A stretch of 64,000 nt of DNA from Nitrospiraceae bacterium (GTDB lineage: Bacteria; Nitrospirota; Thermodesulfovibrionia; UBA6902), in NCBI GenBank assembly GCA_003599275.1, contig QZJG01000010.1:1-64000 (forward strand), read 5' to 3'. Positions 1-8,606 of this stretch are shown here, one piece after another. Both the position numbers and the translations under genes were made by a program. The notes below the pieces were generated by a model. It had not been told where the DNA came from. It saw nothing but the letters and a program-made list of their open reading frames with translations, and made no database searches. Position 1 is the stretch's first letter. Each line of letters begins with the position of its first letter.

Positions 1-614
1 TCATTGACAAAAACCGTATCTGGCTGCGCCGCACAAAAGGGATAGGGGTAATTTCTGCGGAAGACGCGATCAACTGGGGGTTGAGCGGTCCCGCGCTAAG
101 AGGCTCAGGAGTTTCATATGACGTGAGAAAGGCGATGCCTTACGGGGCTTACGACAAGGTGAAATGGGAAGTCCCGACCGGAAAGAACGGCGATATATAT
201 GACCGTTACCGCGTGAGGATGGACGAGTTCCGCCAGTCCAATTCGATCATCAGGCAATGTATTGAAAAACTTCCCTCAGGCCCGATAATGGCCGATGCCC
301 CAAAGTTTACCCTTCCGGCAAAAGACAGGGTCCTTTCCGACATGGAGCATCTCATCCATCATTTTGTGCTGATAACCAAAGGACCCCAGACCGCGCCCGA
401 AGGCGAGATCTATGTCGCAACGGAAGTGCCGAAGGGGGAGCTGGGTTTTTACTTTGTAAGCGACGGGACGGGAAAACCTTATCGAATGAGGATAAGGTCT
501 CCGTCCTTTGTGCATGTGTCGGCATTGCCGAAGATCTGTGAAGGTGAGCTTGTTGCCGACGTAATAGCGAACATCGGGAGTATAGATATAGTGCTTGGAG
601 AATGCGACAGGTAA
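1..614 (+). CDS. nuoD: NADH-quinone oxidoreductase subunit D, C-terminal part
   Basis: The reading frame is open from the window edge (first full codon at 3) and ends at 614, so only the C-terminal ~200 residues are visible. [20 protein letters not shown] near the edge, then [25 protein letters not shown] and the terminal [11 protein letters not shown] are typical of the 49-kDa/NuoD subunit. NuoD lines the quinone-reduction site on the peripheral arm of complex I next to NuoB. It is followed by nuoE on the same strand after a 102-bp gap filled by a palindromic repeat. An internal start is not proposed because the conserved frame continues upstream beyond the window. Confidence 0.95.
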   Translation, partial: IDKNRIWLRRTKGIGVISAEDAINWGLSGPALRGSGVSYDVRKAMPYGAYDKVKWEVPTGKNGDIYDRYRVRMDEFRQSNSIIRQCIEKLPSGPIMADAPKFTLPAKDRVLSDMEHLIHHFVLITKGPQTAPEGEIYVATEVPKGELGFYFVSDGTGKPYRMRIRSPSFVHVSALPKICEGELVADVIANIGSIDIVLGECDR

Positions 615-633
615 GAAAAATGAAAGATTGACA

Positions 634-707
634 AAATCCCCTTTGGTCCCCCTTTTACAAAGGGGGATATATTAGCCCCTCTTTGAAAAAGAGGGGATGG
701 GGAGATT
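634..707. repeat. Nested palindromic intergenic repeat
   Basis: This is a compact element between nuoD and nuoE. It has two hairpins: CCCCCTTT/AAAGGGGG at 648-666 and CCCCTCTT/AAGAGGGG at 676-696. Both sit inside an outer AAATCCCC...GGGGAGATTT frame. There is no U-run, so a terminator role is unlikely. The element also supplies the only purine-rich GGGGAG (698-703) upstream of the nuoE ATG. Confidence 0.65.
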
Positions 708-716
708 TTTAAAAAT

Positions 717-1181
717 ATGTTCAACGAAACAGTCTTAAAAGAAATTGAAGAAATAAGGGCGAAGTTCCCGGACCGTAAGAGCGCCCTTCTGCCTTCGCTT
801 TATATTGCCCAGAGGGAGTTCGGCTGGCTGAGTCAGGAGGCCATGCTGGTCGTTTCAAGGACGCTGAACCTGCCTGAAGCGGAAGTAAGGGGGACGGCAT
901 CTTTTTATGCCATGTTCCGGCATAATCCGGTCGGACGTCATGTCATCCAGATTTGCACAAATGTGTCCTGCATGATCCTGGGAGCGGAAAGGCTGGTGGA
1001 TTTTATCGGCGCCAGGTACGGCGTTCAGCCCAACGGCACATCTCCTGACGGCAGATTTTCCCTCGTGATAATGGAATGTATCGGCGCGTGCGGCACTGCT
1101 CCTGCGATGCTGGTGAATACGGACTTTTATGATGATCTGAGGGAACAGAGGATAGAGGAGATATTGGAAGGATATAAATAA
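717..1181 (+). CDS. nuoE: NADH-quinone oxidoreductase subunit E (24 kDa, [2Fe-2S])
   Basis: NuoE is part of the NADH-dehydrogenase module of complex I with NuoF and NuoG and carries the N1a [2Fe-2S] cluster. The 154-residue product has the thioredoxin-like 24-kDa fold signature: C80-X4-C85 (CTNVSC) and, 35 residues later, C121-X3-C125 (CIGAC). These are the four cluster ligands. Length is normal for the family. The ATG at 717 has only a distant GGGGAG upstream, supplied by the repeat in the gap. nuoF follows after 93 bp, again repeat-filled. Confidence 0.96.
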   Translation: MFNETVLKEIEEIRAKFPDRKSALLPSLYIAQREFGWLSQEAMLVVSRTLNLPEAEVRGTASFYAMFRHNPVGRHVIQICTNVSCMILGAERLVDFIGARYGVQPNGTSPDGRFSLVIMECIGACGTAPAMLVNTDFYDDLREQRIEEILEGYK

Positions 1182-1193
1182 AGGAATGATCTT

Positions 1194-1262
1194 TTGTCAT
1201 TCCCGTGAAAACGGGAATCCAGAAAAAAATAACTGGATTCCGCATCAAGTGCGGAATGACAG
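1194..1262. repeat. GTCATTCCCG-type palindromic repeat
   Basis: The nuoE-nuoF gap holds GTCATTCCCG..CGGGAAT followed by ATTCCGC..GCGGAATGAC, two stem-loops with the outer GTCATTCC/GGAATGAC complement. Related copies lie at 2550-2605, 17668-17745, 20505-20535 and 37360-37390. It is a dispersed intergenic palindrome. Confidence 0.7.
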
Positions 1263-1274
1263 ACAGAAACGGAC

Positions 1275-2537
1275 ATGGAAAAAGTTTTATTAAAAAACAT
1301 CGACAACCCCAACTCCGCTGATATTGAGGAGTACCTAAAAGCCGGCGGATATAAGAGCCTGTCCAGGGCATTGGGTCTCAAGCCGAAGGACGTAATCGAA
1401 GAGGTGAAGAAGTCCGGGCTGAGGGGCAGGGGGGGCGCGGGTTTTCCGACCGCGATGAAATGGAATTTTGCGGCGGCCGACCCCAAATTCCCCAAATATT
1501 TATTGTGCAATGCCGATGAAGGCGAGCCCGGCACATTCAAGGACAGGCCCATTCTCGAAAAGAACCCCCACCTTCTGATTGAAGGCATGGCGATATCGGG
1601 ATATGCGCTCGGCTCCGAATACGGCTATGTATATCTCAGGGGGGAGTATCCTCATGCCAAAGATGTTTTAAATAATGCCATAAAACAGGCGTACGAAAAA
1701 AACTGTCTCGGCGATAATATCATGGGAAAGGGGACAAGGTTTCATCTTGCGGTTTATCAGGGGGCCGGAGCATACATCTGCGGAGAAGAGACCGCCCTGA
1801 TAGAATCAATCGAGGGCAAGAAGGGGCAGCCGAGAAACAAGCCGCCCTTTCCTGTGAATGTCGGGGCATGGGCCATGCCGACTATCGTCAACAATGTCGA
1901 GACCCTTTCCAATATTCCCTGCATAATCGACATGGGAGGAGAGGCGTACTCCAAGATAGGCAGCAGCGATTGTCCGGGCCCGAAATTATTCTGCGTAAGC
2001 GGCTGTGTTGAAAGACCCGGCGTTTATGAACTCCCGATGGGGACCAGCCTCAAAGACATAATTTACAACCATGCAGGCGGAATCAAAAACGGCAGGAAAT
2101 TAAAGGCCGTGATTCCGGGCGGCATCTCAACGCCGGTCCTCCCTGCCGACAAAATAGATTGCCCCATGGACTTTGTCGCCATGCTCAAGGCCGGCAGCAT
2201 GTTAGGCTCAGGCGCTGTAATAGTCATGGATGAGTCCGTTTGTATGGTCAGGATAACGTACAGGGCGCTGAAATTTTTTGAACACGAGTCCTGCGGCAAG
2301 TGCGTCCCCTGCAGGGAAGGCACAGTCTGGCTCAGGAAGGTCCTTGAACGGATAGAGAATGGAAAAGGCAGACAGGGAGACATCGAGCTCCTTTCCGGGG
2401 TGGCGGGGAATATTTATGGCAAGACCTTTTGTCCCTTAGGCGACGGGGCCGCGGGAGTTGTTATGGGAATGCTGAAGCATTTCAGGAATGAATTTGAGGA
2501 GCATATAAGAGACGGCAATTGCAAATTTAACAATTAG
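1275..2537 (+). CDS. nuoF: NADH-quinone oxidoreductase subunit F (51 kDa, NADH/FMN)
   Basis: NuoF binds NADH and FMN and passes electrons to the N3 [4Fe-4S] cluster. In the 420-residue product, GRGGAGFPTAMKW (from about residue 51) is the FMN/NADH-binding glycine-rich motif and NADEGEPGTFKDR follows. C340, C343 and C346 (ESCGKCVPC) plus C386 (FCPLG) are the cluster ligands. Length matches bacterial NuoF. There is no strong Shine-Dalgarno directly before the ATG at 1275, which abuts the dispersed repeat. It sits between nuoE and nuoG in canonical order. Confidence 0.97.
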   Translation: MEKVLLKNIDNPNSADIEEYLKAGGYKSLSRALGLKPKDVIEEVKKSGLRGRGGAGFPTAMKWNFAAADPKFPKYLLCNADEGEPGTFKDRPILEKNPHLLIEGMAISGYALGSEYGYVYLRGEYPHAKDVLNNAIKQAYEKNCLGDNIMGKGTRFHLAVYQGAGAYICGEETALIESIEGKKGQPRNKPPFPVNVGAWAMPTIVNNVETLSNIPCIIDMGGEAYSKIGSSDCPGPKLFCVSGCVERPGVYELPMGTSLKDIIYNHAGGIKNGRKLKAVIPGGISTPVLPADKIDCPMDFVAMLKAGSMLGSGAVIVMDESVCMVRITYRALKFFEHESCGKCVPCREGTVWLRKVLERIENGKGRQGDIELLSGVAGNIYGKTFCPLGDGAAGVVMGMLKHFRNEFEEHIRDGNCKFNN

Positions 2538-2549
2538 AGCCGCTTTTTT

Positions 2550-2605
2550 GTCATTCCCGCTTGCCGGGAATCTTCTCATAGAGGATTCCGAACAAGTCGG
2601 AATGA
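2550..2605. repeat. GTCATTCCCG-type palindromic repeat
   Basis: Between nuoF and nuoG: GTCATTCCCG CTTG CCGGGAATC, then GGATTCCG AACAAGT CGGAATGAC. This is the same family as the copy at 1194-1262. It contains no gene. Confidence 0.7.
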
Positions 2606-2635
2606 CAGGCAATCGATAAGACGTTGAAATAAAAA

Positions 2636-5200
2636 ATGATAACTGTAACCATCAACGAAAAAGAGATAACCCTGGACAAGCCTGTGACCGTACTTGAGGC
2701 TGCCAGGAAGGCGGGCATAAAAATCCCGACCCTGTGCTATCACGAAGCGCTCAAGCCCTACGGCGGCTGCAGGCTTTGTGTTGTAGAGGTCGAGAGGATG
2801 CCGAAGCTCCAGACCTCCTGCACATTGATGGCTGCCGATGGTATGGTGGTGCGGACGGAATCCGAGGCCATCTCTGCCGTGAGACGAGGGATACTGGAAT
2901 TTCTGCTCATCAATCACCCGCTCGACTGCCCATACTGCGACAAGGCAGGTGAATGCGAGCTGCAGGACCTCGTCAATAAATACGGACCGACTGTCGGCAG
3001 GTACAAAGAAGAAAAGAGGAAGGTACCTGAGAGCCACAAGGACCAGATATTAGCGAGGAACATGGAGCGGTGCGTACTCTGCACAAGGTGTGTAAGGATG
3101 TGTAATGATGTTCAGGGCGCGTCCGCTATTTCCATTGTAGGGAGGGGCGGCCATTCGAGGATGGAGCCTTTTTCGTCGGCCTCTTTTAACTGTGAGTACT
3201 GCGGCAACTGTCTTACGGCCTGCCCGGTGGGGGCGATACTGAGCCGTCTGTACATTCACAGCTTCAGGCCCTGGCAGATAGACAGGGAGGTGGAGACGGT
3301 CTGCTCGTATTGCGGCGTAGGCTGTTCCCTCGCTGTGCAGGTAAGGGACGATTCCATAAAGCGCGTAATTCCCAAACCCGGACTGGGACTGAACAACGGT
3401 CTGCTCTGTGCGAGGGGACGTTTCGGCTATGAATACATTAACAGTTCTGAAAGACTCAGGACCCCCCTCGTGAGAAAAAACGGCAGGCTCGAAGAAAGCA
3501 CCTGGAGCGAGGCACTGGAGCTTGTCGCTGAAAGATTGTCCGCGACAAGGAAGGCCTACGGGGGCCCTGCCATCGCAGGCATTGCTTCCCCGAGGTGTTC
3601 AAATGAAGACAACTACGTATTTCAGAAATTTATTCGCATGGCATGCGGCTCAAACAGCATAGATTCGATATCGAGGATGGGATATGCGGCAGCGCAGAAA
3701 TATTTTGAAGACCTCCTTGGACAGGGCATAACGGCCAATATCATAGACGGCATCAAAAATTCCGAAACGGTCCTGGTCATGGGCGGCGATCCGACGGCCA
3801 TTAATCCGATACTCGGCCTCTCGGTCAGGGAGGCTGCAAGACGCGGGGCCAATATCATTGTTCTTGGCAATGCAAAGGGCCTTGAGAGATTCAGCACCCT
3901 TCGGATAATGACGGATGTTTTCAAAGAGGCCGGGGTACTTGAGGCGCTACTGTCGGACATTTATCAGGCAAAAGGCGTGCGCGGTGAAAAATCTGCTATG
4001 GACGAAGGGATAGCGAGGCTTTCCGAAAGGACAGGTGTTAAAGCGGATGTAGAGGGCTTTGAAAAACTGAAGGAGATACTTTTGACCAGCGCTTCCACAT
4101 CCATAGTATTTGGTCCGGAGCTGGTGCAGCGCTCCGACGGACACAGGACGCTCTTTGCCGCAGCCGGTATTACATATTTATTAGAAGCGAGGCTTTATCT
4201 CCTTTCCGAGAGGCCCAATGAGCAGGGACTTATCGATGCCGGTTGCGTGCCGGACATGCTTCCGGGTGGGAGGCCGCTTGATTTATATGACTTCAGGAAG
4301 AAATTTGAGGCGGCCTGGAACGGCAGTATCCCGGGCGAAGACGGGCTTACCATTTTCGAGATGATCGAGGGAACCAGGGACAAAAAAATAAAGGCATTGT
4401 ATATCATGGGTGAAAACCCCGCGTTCAATCTTCCCGGCGGGCTTTATGCAAGGGAAGCACTGAAAGGCCTCGACTTTCTTGTGGTACAGGACATTTTCCT
4501 TACCGAGACCGCGGAGCTGGCGGACGTGGTCCTGCCCGCTCTTGGATGGACGGAGAAAACAGGCACATATACAAATCTCGAACGTAGGATACAACTGCAG
4601 AGAAAGGCCGTGGAGGCGTCATACGGGATGGAGGACTGGAGGATAATCTCCGAGATCTCAGGCAAGATGGGATACCGTATGGATTACTCAGGGCCGGAGG
4701 ATGTCATGGAGGAAATGGCAAGAGTTTCCCCTCTATACAGGGAATTGACCTATCAGGAGATAGGCAAAGGCAATTGTCTCTGGCCATACAATGGAGAGCC
4801 GCTGAGAGGGGAGATAAGCAAAATGCCTGAGGCCGTTTACGCCGCACGCGACTTTAAAGAAGATTTTTATCTTGCCGTAGAGAGGCCCCTGTTTCATTCG
4901 GGCACGCTTTCGGGAAAGTCTCCTGCGCTTATGAGGATATATCCCGAGCCTGTGCTGAAAATGAGTGCAAAGGCCGTGGAAAAACTTGGACTGAAGGAAG
5001 GAGACAGGGTGCAGTTTTTCACTCTGGCGGGCAGCAGGGAGGCCTTTGTCTCCGTTGACGAATCGATAAGGGACAACAGGGTTTATTACAGCAATAATTT
5101 CAGGGGGAACGGGGTATTCAGTTTATTGACTTTCAATATCGATAAAGTGACAAAGGCGCCCGGTCTCGATGGCTGCGAGGTAAAAATCAGGAAGCTCTGA
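2636..5200 (+). CDS. nuoG: NADH-quinone oxidoreductase subunit G (75 kDa, multi-FeS)
   Basis: This is the large electron-wire subunit of the NADH module, 854 residues. In order it has an N-terminal plant-type [2Fe-2S] domain (C34, C45, C48, C62) and the unusual His/3Cys [4Fe-4S] site (H94, C98, C101, C107). Two ferredoxin-like clusters follow (C146/149/152/156 and C186/189/192/196). Next comes the extra N7-type site C223/C226/C230/C258 that starts a formate-dehydrogenase-like molybdopterin fold. The full-length molybdopterin-like region is retained, as in E. coli-type rather than mitochondrial subunits; whether it binds a cofactor cannot be seen. It is followed 21 bp later by nuoH. Confidence 0.96.
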   Translation: MITVTINEKEITLDKPVTVLEAARKAGIKIPTLCYHEALKPYGGCRLCVVEVERMPKLQTSCTLMAADGMVVRTESEAISAVRRGILEFLLINHPLDCPYCDKAGECELQDLVNKYGPTVGRYKEEKRKVPESHKDQILARNMERCVLCTRCVRMCNDVQGASAISIVGRGGHSRMEPFSSASFNCEYCGNCLTACPVGAILSRLYIHSFRPWQIDREVETVCSYCGVGCSLAVQVRDDSIKRVIPKPGLGLNNGLLCARGRFGYEYINSSERLRTPLVRKNGRLEESTWSEALELVAERLSATRKAYGGPAIAGIASPRCSNEDNYVFQKFIRMACGSNSIDSISRMGYAAAQKYFEDLLGQGITANIIDGIKNSETVLVMGGDPTAINPILGLSVREAARRGANIIVLGNAKGLERFSTLRIMTDVFKEAGVLEALLSDIYQAKGVRGEKSAMDEGIARLSERTGVKADVEGFEKLKEILLTSASTSIVFGPELVQRSDGHRTLFAAAGITYLLEARLYLLSERPNEQGLIDAGCVPDMLPGGRPLDLYDFRKKFEAAWNGSIPGEDGLTIFEMIEGTRDKKIKALYIMGENPAFNLPGGLYAREALKGLDFLVVQDIFLTETAELADVVLPALGWTEKTGTYTNLERRIQLQRKAVEASYGMEDWRIISEISGKMGYRMDYSGPEDVMEEMARVSPLYRELTYQEIGKGNCLWPYNGEPLRGEISKMPEAVYAARDFKEDFYLAVERPLFHSGTLSGKSPALMRIYPEPVLKMSAKAVEKLGLKEGDRVQFFTLAGSREAFVSVDESIRDNRVYYSNNFRGNGVFSLLTFNIDKVTKAPGLDGCEVKIRKL

Positions 5201-5221
5201 TATATTTATTCAGGTAAAATT

Positions 5222-6199
5222 ATGACTGCAACCGACATGTTCTGGATTTTCATAAAGACGTTCATCGTGGTAAACGTACTTATGCTTCATGTGGCGTATG
5301 TGGTCTATTTCGAGAGAAAGGTCATCGGCCACATGCAGGCGCGGCTCGGCCCCATGAGGGTCGGCTGGCATGGGCTGCTCCAGCCTATCGCCGACGGGAT
5401 AAAACTCTTTTTCAAGGAAGACATAATCCCTTCAAGCGCCGACAGGGCGGTGTTCTATCTGTCACCCGTTATCGGGGTGATCGCGGCCATTTCCTCTCTC
5501 GCAGTTGTGCCGTTGTGGGAAGGGTTCTCCATTGCAAACCTGAACATCGGTATTTTGTATATGCTGGCGCTCTCTTCCATCGGCGCATACAGCGTTATAC
5601 TTGCGGGATGGGCCTCCAATTCAAAGTATTCGTTCCTGGGGGGCCTGCGTTCATCGGCGCAGGTCATCAGTTATGAGATATCGATGGGACTTAGTCTTGT
5701 CGGAGTTCTGATGTTAGCGGGAAGCGCCAACCTGAGTGATATTGTAAGGGCCCAGTCCGATGCATGGTTTATCCTGTATCAGCCCCTGGCATGTTTTGTA
5801 TTCGTCATGTCCGCCATTGCCGAGACGAACAGGGCGCCCTTTGACCTGCCGGAGGCGGAGACGGAACTTGTGGCAGGATATGTCACTGAATACAGCGGGA
5901 TGCGCTTTGGTCTTTTCTTTATGGCGGAATATGCGGGCATGTTCGCCATGTCGGCGCTGGGGACGATATGCTTTTTAGGCGGCTGGAGCGGACCCGATTT
6001 CGGGATATTCGCACATGTGCCCGGCATTGTCTGGTTTTTGCTTAAGGTCTACGGCTGCATCTTTTTCTACTTCTGGATAAGGGCGACCCTTCCCAGATAC
6101 AGGTATGACCAGCTCATGGACCTCGGATGGAAAATATTTATACCTCTGTCATTAGCGAATATCGTGGTGACGGGGTTGGTGAAGATATTATGGAAGTAG
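5222..6199 (+). CDS. nuoH: NADH-quinone oxidoreductase subunit H
   Basis: This is the membrane subunit at the junction of the peripheral and membrane arms that forms part of the quinone channel. The 325-residue protein has about eight hydrophobic segments. Family motifs include YFERKVIGHMQARLGPMRVG near the N-terminus and ETNRAPFDLPEAETELVAGY in the middle (the acidic loop near quinone). IRATLPRYRYDQLMDLGWK lies near the C-terminus. Length is standard. In most nuo operons nuoI follows directly; here three unrelated genes intervene, the first starting 7 bp after the stop. Confidence 0.97.
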   Translation: MTATDMFWIFIKTFIVVNVLMLHVAYVVYFERKVIGHMQARLGPMRVGWHGLLQPIADGIKLFFKEDIIPSSADRAVFYLSPVIGVIAAISSLAVVPLWEGFSIANLNIGILYMLALSSIGAYSVILAGWASNSKYSFLGGLRSSAQVISYEISMGLSLVGVLMLAGSANLSDIVRAQSDAWFILYQPLACFVFVMSAIAETNRAPFDLPEAETELVAGYVTEYSGMRFGLFFMAEYAGMFAMSALGTICFLGGWSGPDFGIFAHVPGIVWFLLKVYGCIFFYFWIRATLPRYRYDQLMDLGWKIFIPLSLANIVVTGLVKILWK

Positions 6200-6206
6200 G
6201 GAAACT

Positions 6207-7931
6207 ATGACAGTTAACGAATTTTTTAAAAAGATAGGTCTGACTGGTTTGTTTCTATTCAGTATTGTCTTATCCGCTAATGCCAATGCTGCTACTGTTA
6301 TATGGACTGGTGGGGGGACTGACAATCGTGCATCAAATTCTCAGAACTGGTTGGCCAACACAGCGCCTCAATATGGAGATGATGTAGTTTTTAACAGCAC
6401 ATCATCAAAGGATTGCGCATGGGATTTAAATGTTAGGCTGTCATCTTTTGCAGTAAAATCAGGTTACACAGGTAAAGTTACAAAAATATCAGATGCAAGC
6501 CTTACTATTGCAAAGGGTTTTGTTTCTCCAAATGCGCCTGCAGGGCTTACTGCCATTGTTGTATCTTCAAGCCAAATAAATCTTTCATGGACTGATAACT
6601 CTAATAATGAAGCAGGCTTTAAGATTGAGCGGAAGGCCGGCATTGGCGGAACATACACCCAGATTGCATCAGTAGGAGCGGATGTAACTGCATATCCTGA
6701 TACAGGATTAACAGCAGGAACAGCTTACTACTATAGGGTAAGGGCGTATAATTCTTTCGGGGATTCTGCTTATAGCAATGAGGCGAATGCCGCAACCTTA
6801 GTTGTTCAACCAACCGTAATAACCGATTCTGGAATCAGCACAAACGGCAACTCGGCTACATTAAGCGCAACAGTCAACCCTAATGGCTCAGATACTACGG
6901 TTTACTTTGAATGTGGAACAGGTGCATCTTATGACATCAGCACAGCGCCGCAATCAATAGGGAATGGAACGAACGCTATCACTGTGTCAGCCGGTATAGC
7001 CGGACTTTTGCCCGATACTTCTTATAAATGCAGGGTTGTAGTTATTAATCCATATGATACTTTTTATGGCAATGATGTTAATTTTACAACCCCGCCTGTT
7101 ACATTAACCATAATTTCTCCTGTGAACGGCAGCACAATAAACAGACCTGATGTTTTAGTCAGGGGCACGGTTACCAATATAACCGGCAATGAGACAGGGG
7201 TCGTAGCTAATGGAATAGTAGCAACTGATCTTGGCAATCAGTTTGCACTTAATCATGTACCGTTAAATGAAGGTTCAAATACAATAATAGTTACTGCAAC
7301 AGATACAGCAGGTAACACTGCATCAACAGCTATAACAGTCAGCGCGGTAACAACAACGCCTTATGTAAGACTTGATGCAAATATCGAATCGGGCATCCCA
7401 TCGCTTACAACCTATTTCTCAGTTTCAACAAGTATTCCTAATGCGGTATCAACATATCAGATGGATTATGAAGGAGATGCAGTAATTGACTACTCAGGGG
7501 CCTCATTTGACAACATAAGCTTCACATATAATATAGAAGGTGTCTATTATCCGACAATAACTGTTACAGATGACAAGGGGACCAGTTATTCAGACACAAT
7601 TGCAATAGTCGTTTTGAATACAACAGAACTTTATGCGTTGCTAAGTGCTAAATGGGAGGGGGTGATGGATCGTCTAAGCATTAGAGACACAACGACTGCT
7701 TTGACCTATATATCCTCTGACACCAGAGCATCCTATCAGGAGATGTTTAATGCTTTAGTGGATCAGTTGCCATCCATTGTGGCAACACAAACGGAGTTTA
7801 ATATTATTTCCGTAAAGAATAATATAGCAGAATATAAACTTATAACTAATGAAAATGGAACAATATATTCATATGAAGTGATTTTTGTAAGAGATGATAA
7901 TAGTGGTATTTGGCTGATACAGGATTTTTAG
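6207..7931 (+). CDS. Exported multi-domain Ig-fold protein (FN3/Big/PKD-like)
   Basis: The product has 574 residues with a clear signal peptide (hydrophobic core about 11-22, probable cleavage after ANA near residue 28). The domain order read from the sequence starts with a short TGGGTDNRASNSQNW segment resembling autotransporter-associated repeats. An FN3 domain (about 108-198, with INLSWTDNSNNEAGFKIER and YYYRVRAYNSFGDSAYSNE) and a second FN3-like region (about 201-297) follow. Then come a bacterial Ig-like domain (NTIIVTATDTAGNTAS), a PKD-like domain (about 388-470) and a ~100-residue alpha/beta C-terminus. This is an extracellular adhesive or scaffold type, function unknown. The DNA is visibly more AT-rich than flanking nuo genes, and it starts 7 bp after nuoH, so it is probably co-transcribed. 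Confidence 0.8.
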   Translation: MTVNEFFKKIGLTGLFLFSIVLSANANAATVIWTGGGTDNRASNSQNWLANTAPQYGDDVVFNSTSSKDCAWDLNVRLSSFAVKSGYTGKVTKISDASLTIAKGFVSPNAPAGLTAIVVSSSQINLSWTDNSNNEAGFKIERKAGIGGTYTQIASVGADVTAYPDTGLTAGTAYYYRVRAYNSFGDSAYSNEANAATLVVQPTVITDSGISTNGNSATLSATVNPNGSDTTVYFECGTGASYDISTAPQSIGNGTNAITVSAGIAGLLPDTSYKCRVVVINPYDTFYGNDVNFTTPPVTLTIISPVNGSTINRPDVLVRGTVTNITGNETGVVANGIVATDLGNQFALNHVPLNEGSNTIIVTATDTAGNTASTAITVSAVTTTPYVRLDANIESGIPSLTTYFSVSTSIPNAVSTYQMDYEGDAVIDYSGASFDNISFTYNIEGVYYPTITVTDDKGTSYSDTIAIVVLNTTELYALLSAKWEGVMDRLSIRDTTTALTYISSDTRASYQEMFNALVDQLPSIVATQTEFNIISVKNNIAEYKLITNENGTIYSYEVIFVRDDNSGIWLIQDF

Positions 7932-7952
7932 GTATAAAAATATTTCTAAAGA

Positions 7953-8606
7953 ATGAATAACTGGCTCTCAATTAAGAAACTTTTTATATCAAGTACTGGG
8001 ATATTTATTGGTATTTTTCTACTATCATCTGTGAGTTTCGCTGGCTGGCTTATCTATTACAAGCCGGAATTTAGAGGTAAAGTTATAGGTGCAGAGACAA
8101 AAGAACCGATAGAGGGAGCAGTGGTCGTGGTTGTTTATAAGAAACATTCCTTGATAAGCGGACCTGGTGGCGGATATACATCTGTAATAAAAGTCAAAGA
8201 AACTTTAACGGATAAAAATGGAGAATTTTATTTTTCGCCTTATACCACTTTAATTCAGCCCAATTCAATAGAAGATTATGCGGAGTTTATTATATACAAG
8301 CCCGGCTATGGTAGTTATCCCAACTATCAAGTGACTCCTCGTGGACTTAATGCAGTGAGTGAAGAGTTATTTTTCTCAAAGGGGATCGGAAACACGGGCG
8401 AGTTAGAGGCATTGGTTCAGCGAAAGGTAGAATTGATCAGAGTTACCTTTGGCATTGTGGAGCTTCCGATACTCAAGACATGGGAGGATAGGAATAAAGC
8501 CAATATGATTTCACCAACAGACGATGATAATGAGTGGCCGCTTTTACATGAAATGATTAAAAAAGAAGATCAGTGGTTAGAAAACAATAAAGTATGGAGA
8601 GAGTAG
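7953..8606 (+). CDS. Membrane-anchored or exported protein with carboxypeptidase-regulatory-like domain
   Basis: This 217-residue protein has an N-terminal hydrophobic segment (about residues 12-33) that is either an uncleaved anchor or a signal peptide. The segment from about 39 (FRGKVIGAETKEPIEGAVVV) through LTDKNGEFYFSP and FIIYKPGYGSYP follows the carboxypeptidase regulatory-like (CarboxypepD_reg) beta-sandwich pattern. That pattern is common in exported proteins. The C-terminal third is charged and unrecognised. It lies 21 bp after the FN3/PKD gene and overlaps the next gene by 13 bp, so the three form one unit. No enzymatic motif is seen. Confidence 0.6.
   Translation: MNNWLSIKKLFISSTGIFIGIFLLSSVSFAGWLIYYKPEFRGKVIGAETKEPIEGAVVVVVYKKHSLISGPGGGYTSVIKVKETLTDKNGEFYFSPYTTLIQPNSIEDYAEFIIYKPGYGSYPNYQVTPRGLNAVSEELFFSKGIGNTGELEALVQRKVELIRVTFGIVELPILKTWEDRNKANMISPTDDDNEWPLLHEMIKKEDQWLENNKVWRE

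Noticed and set aside
2636-5200. The nuoG product as a formate dehydrogenase
   Set aside because: The N-terminal [2Fe-2S], His-Cys cluster and operon position identify NuoG. The molybdopterin-like part is a normal feature of bacterial NuoG.
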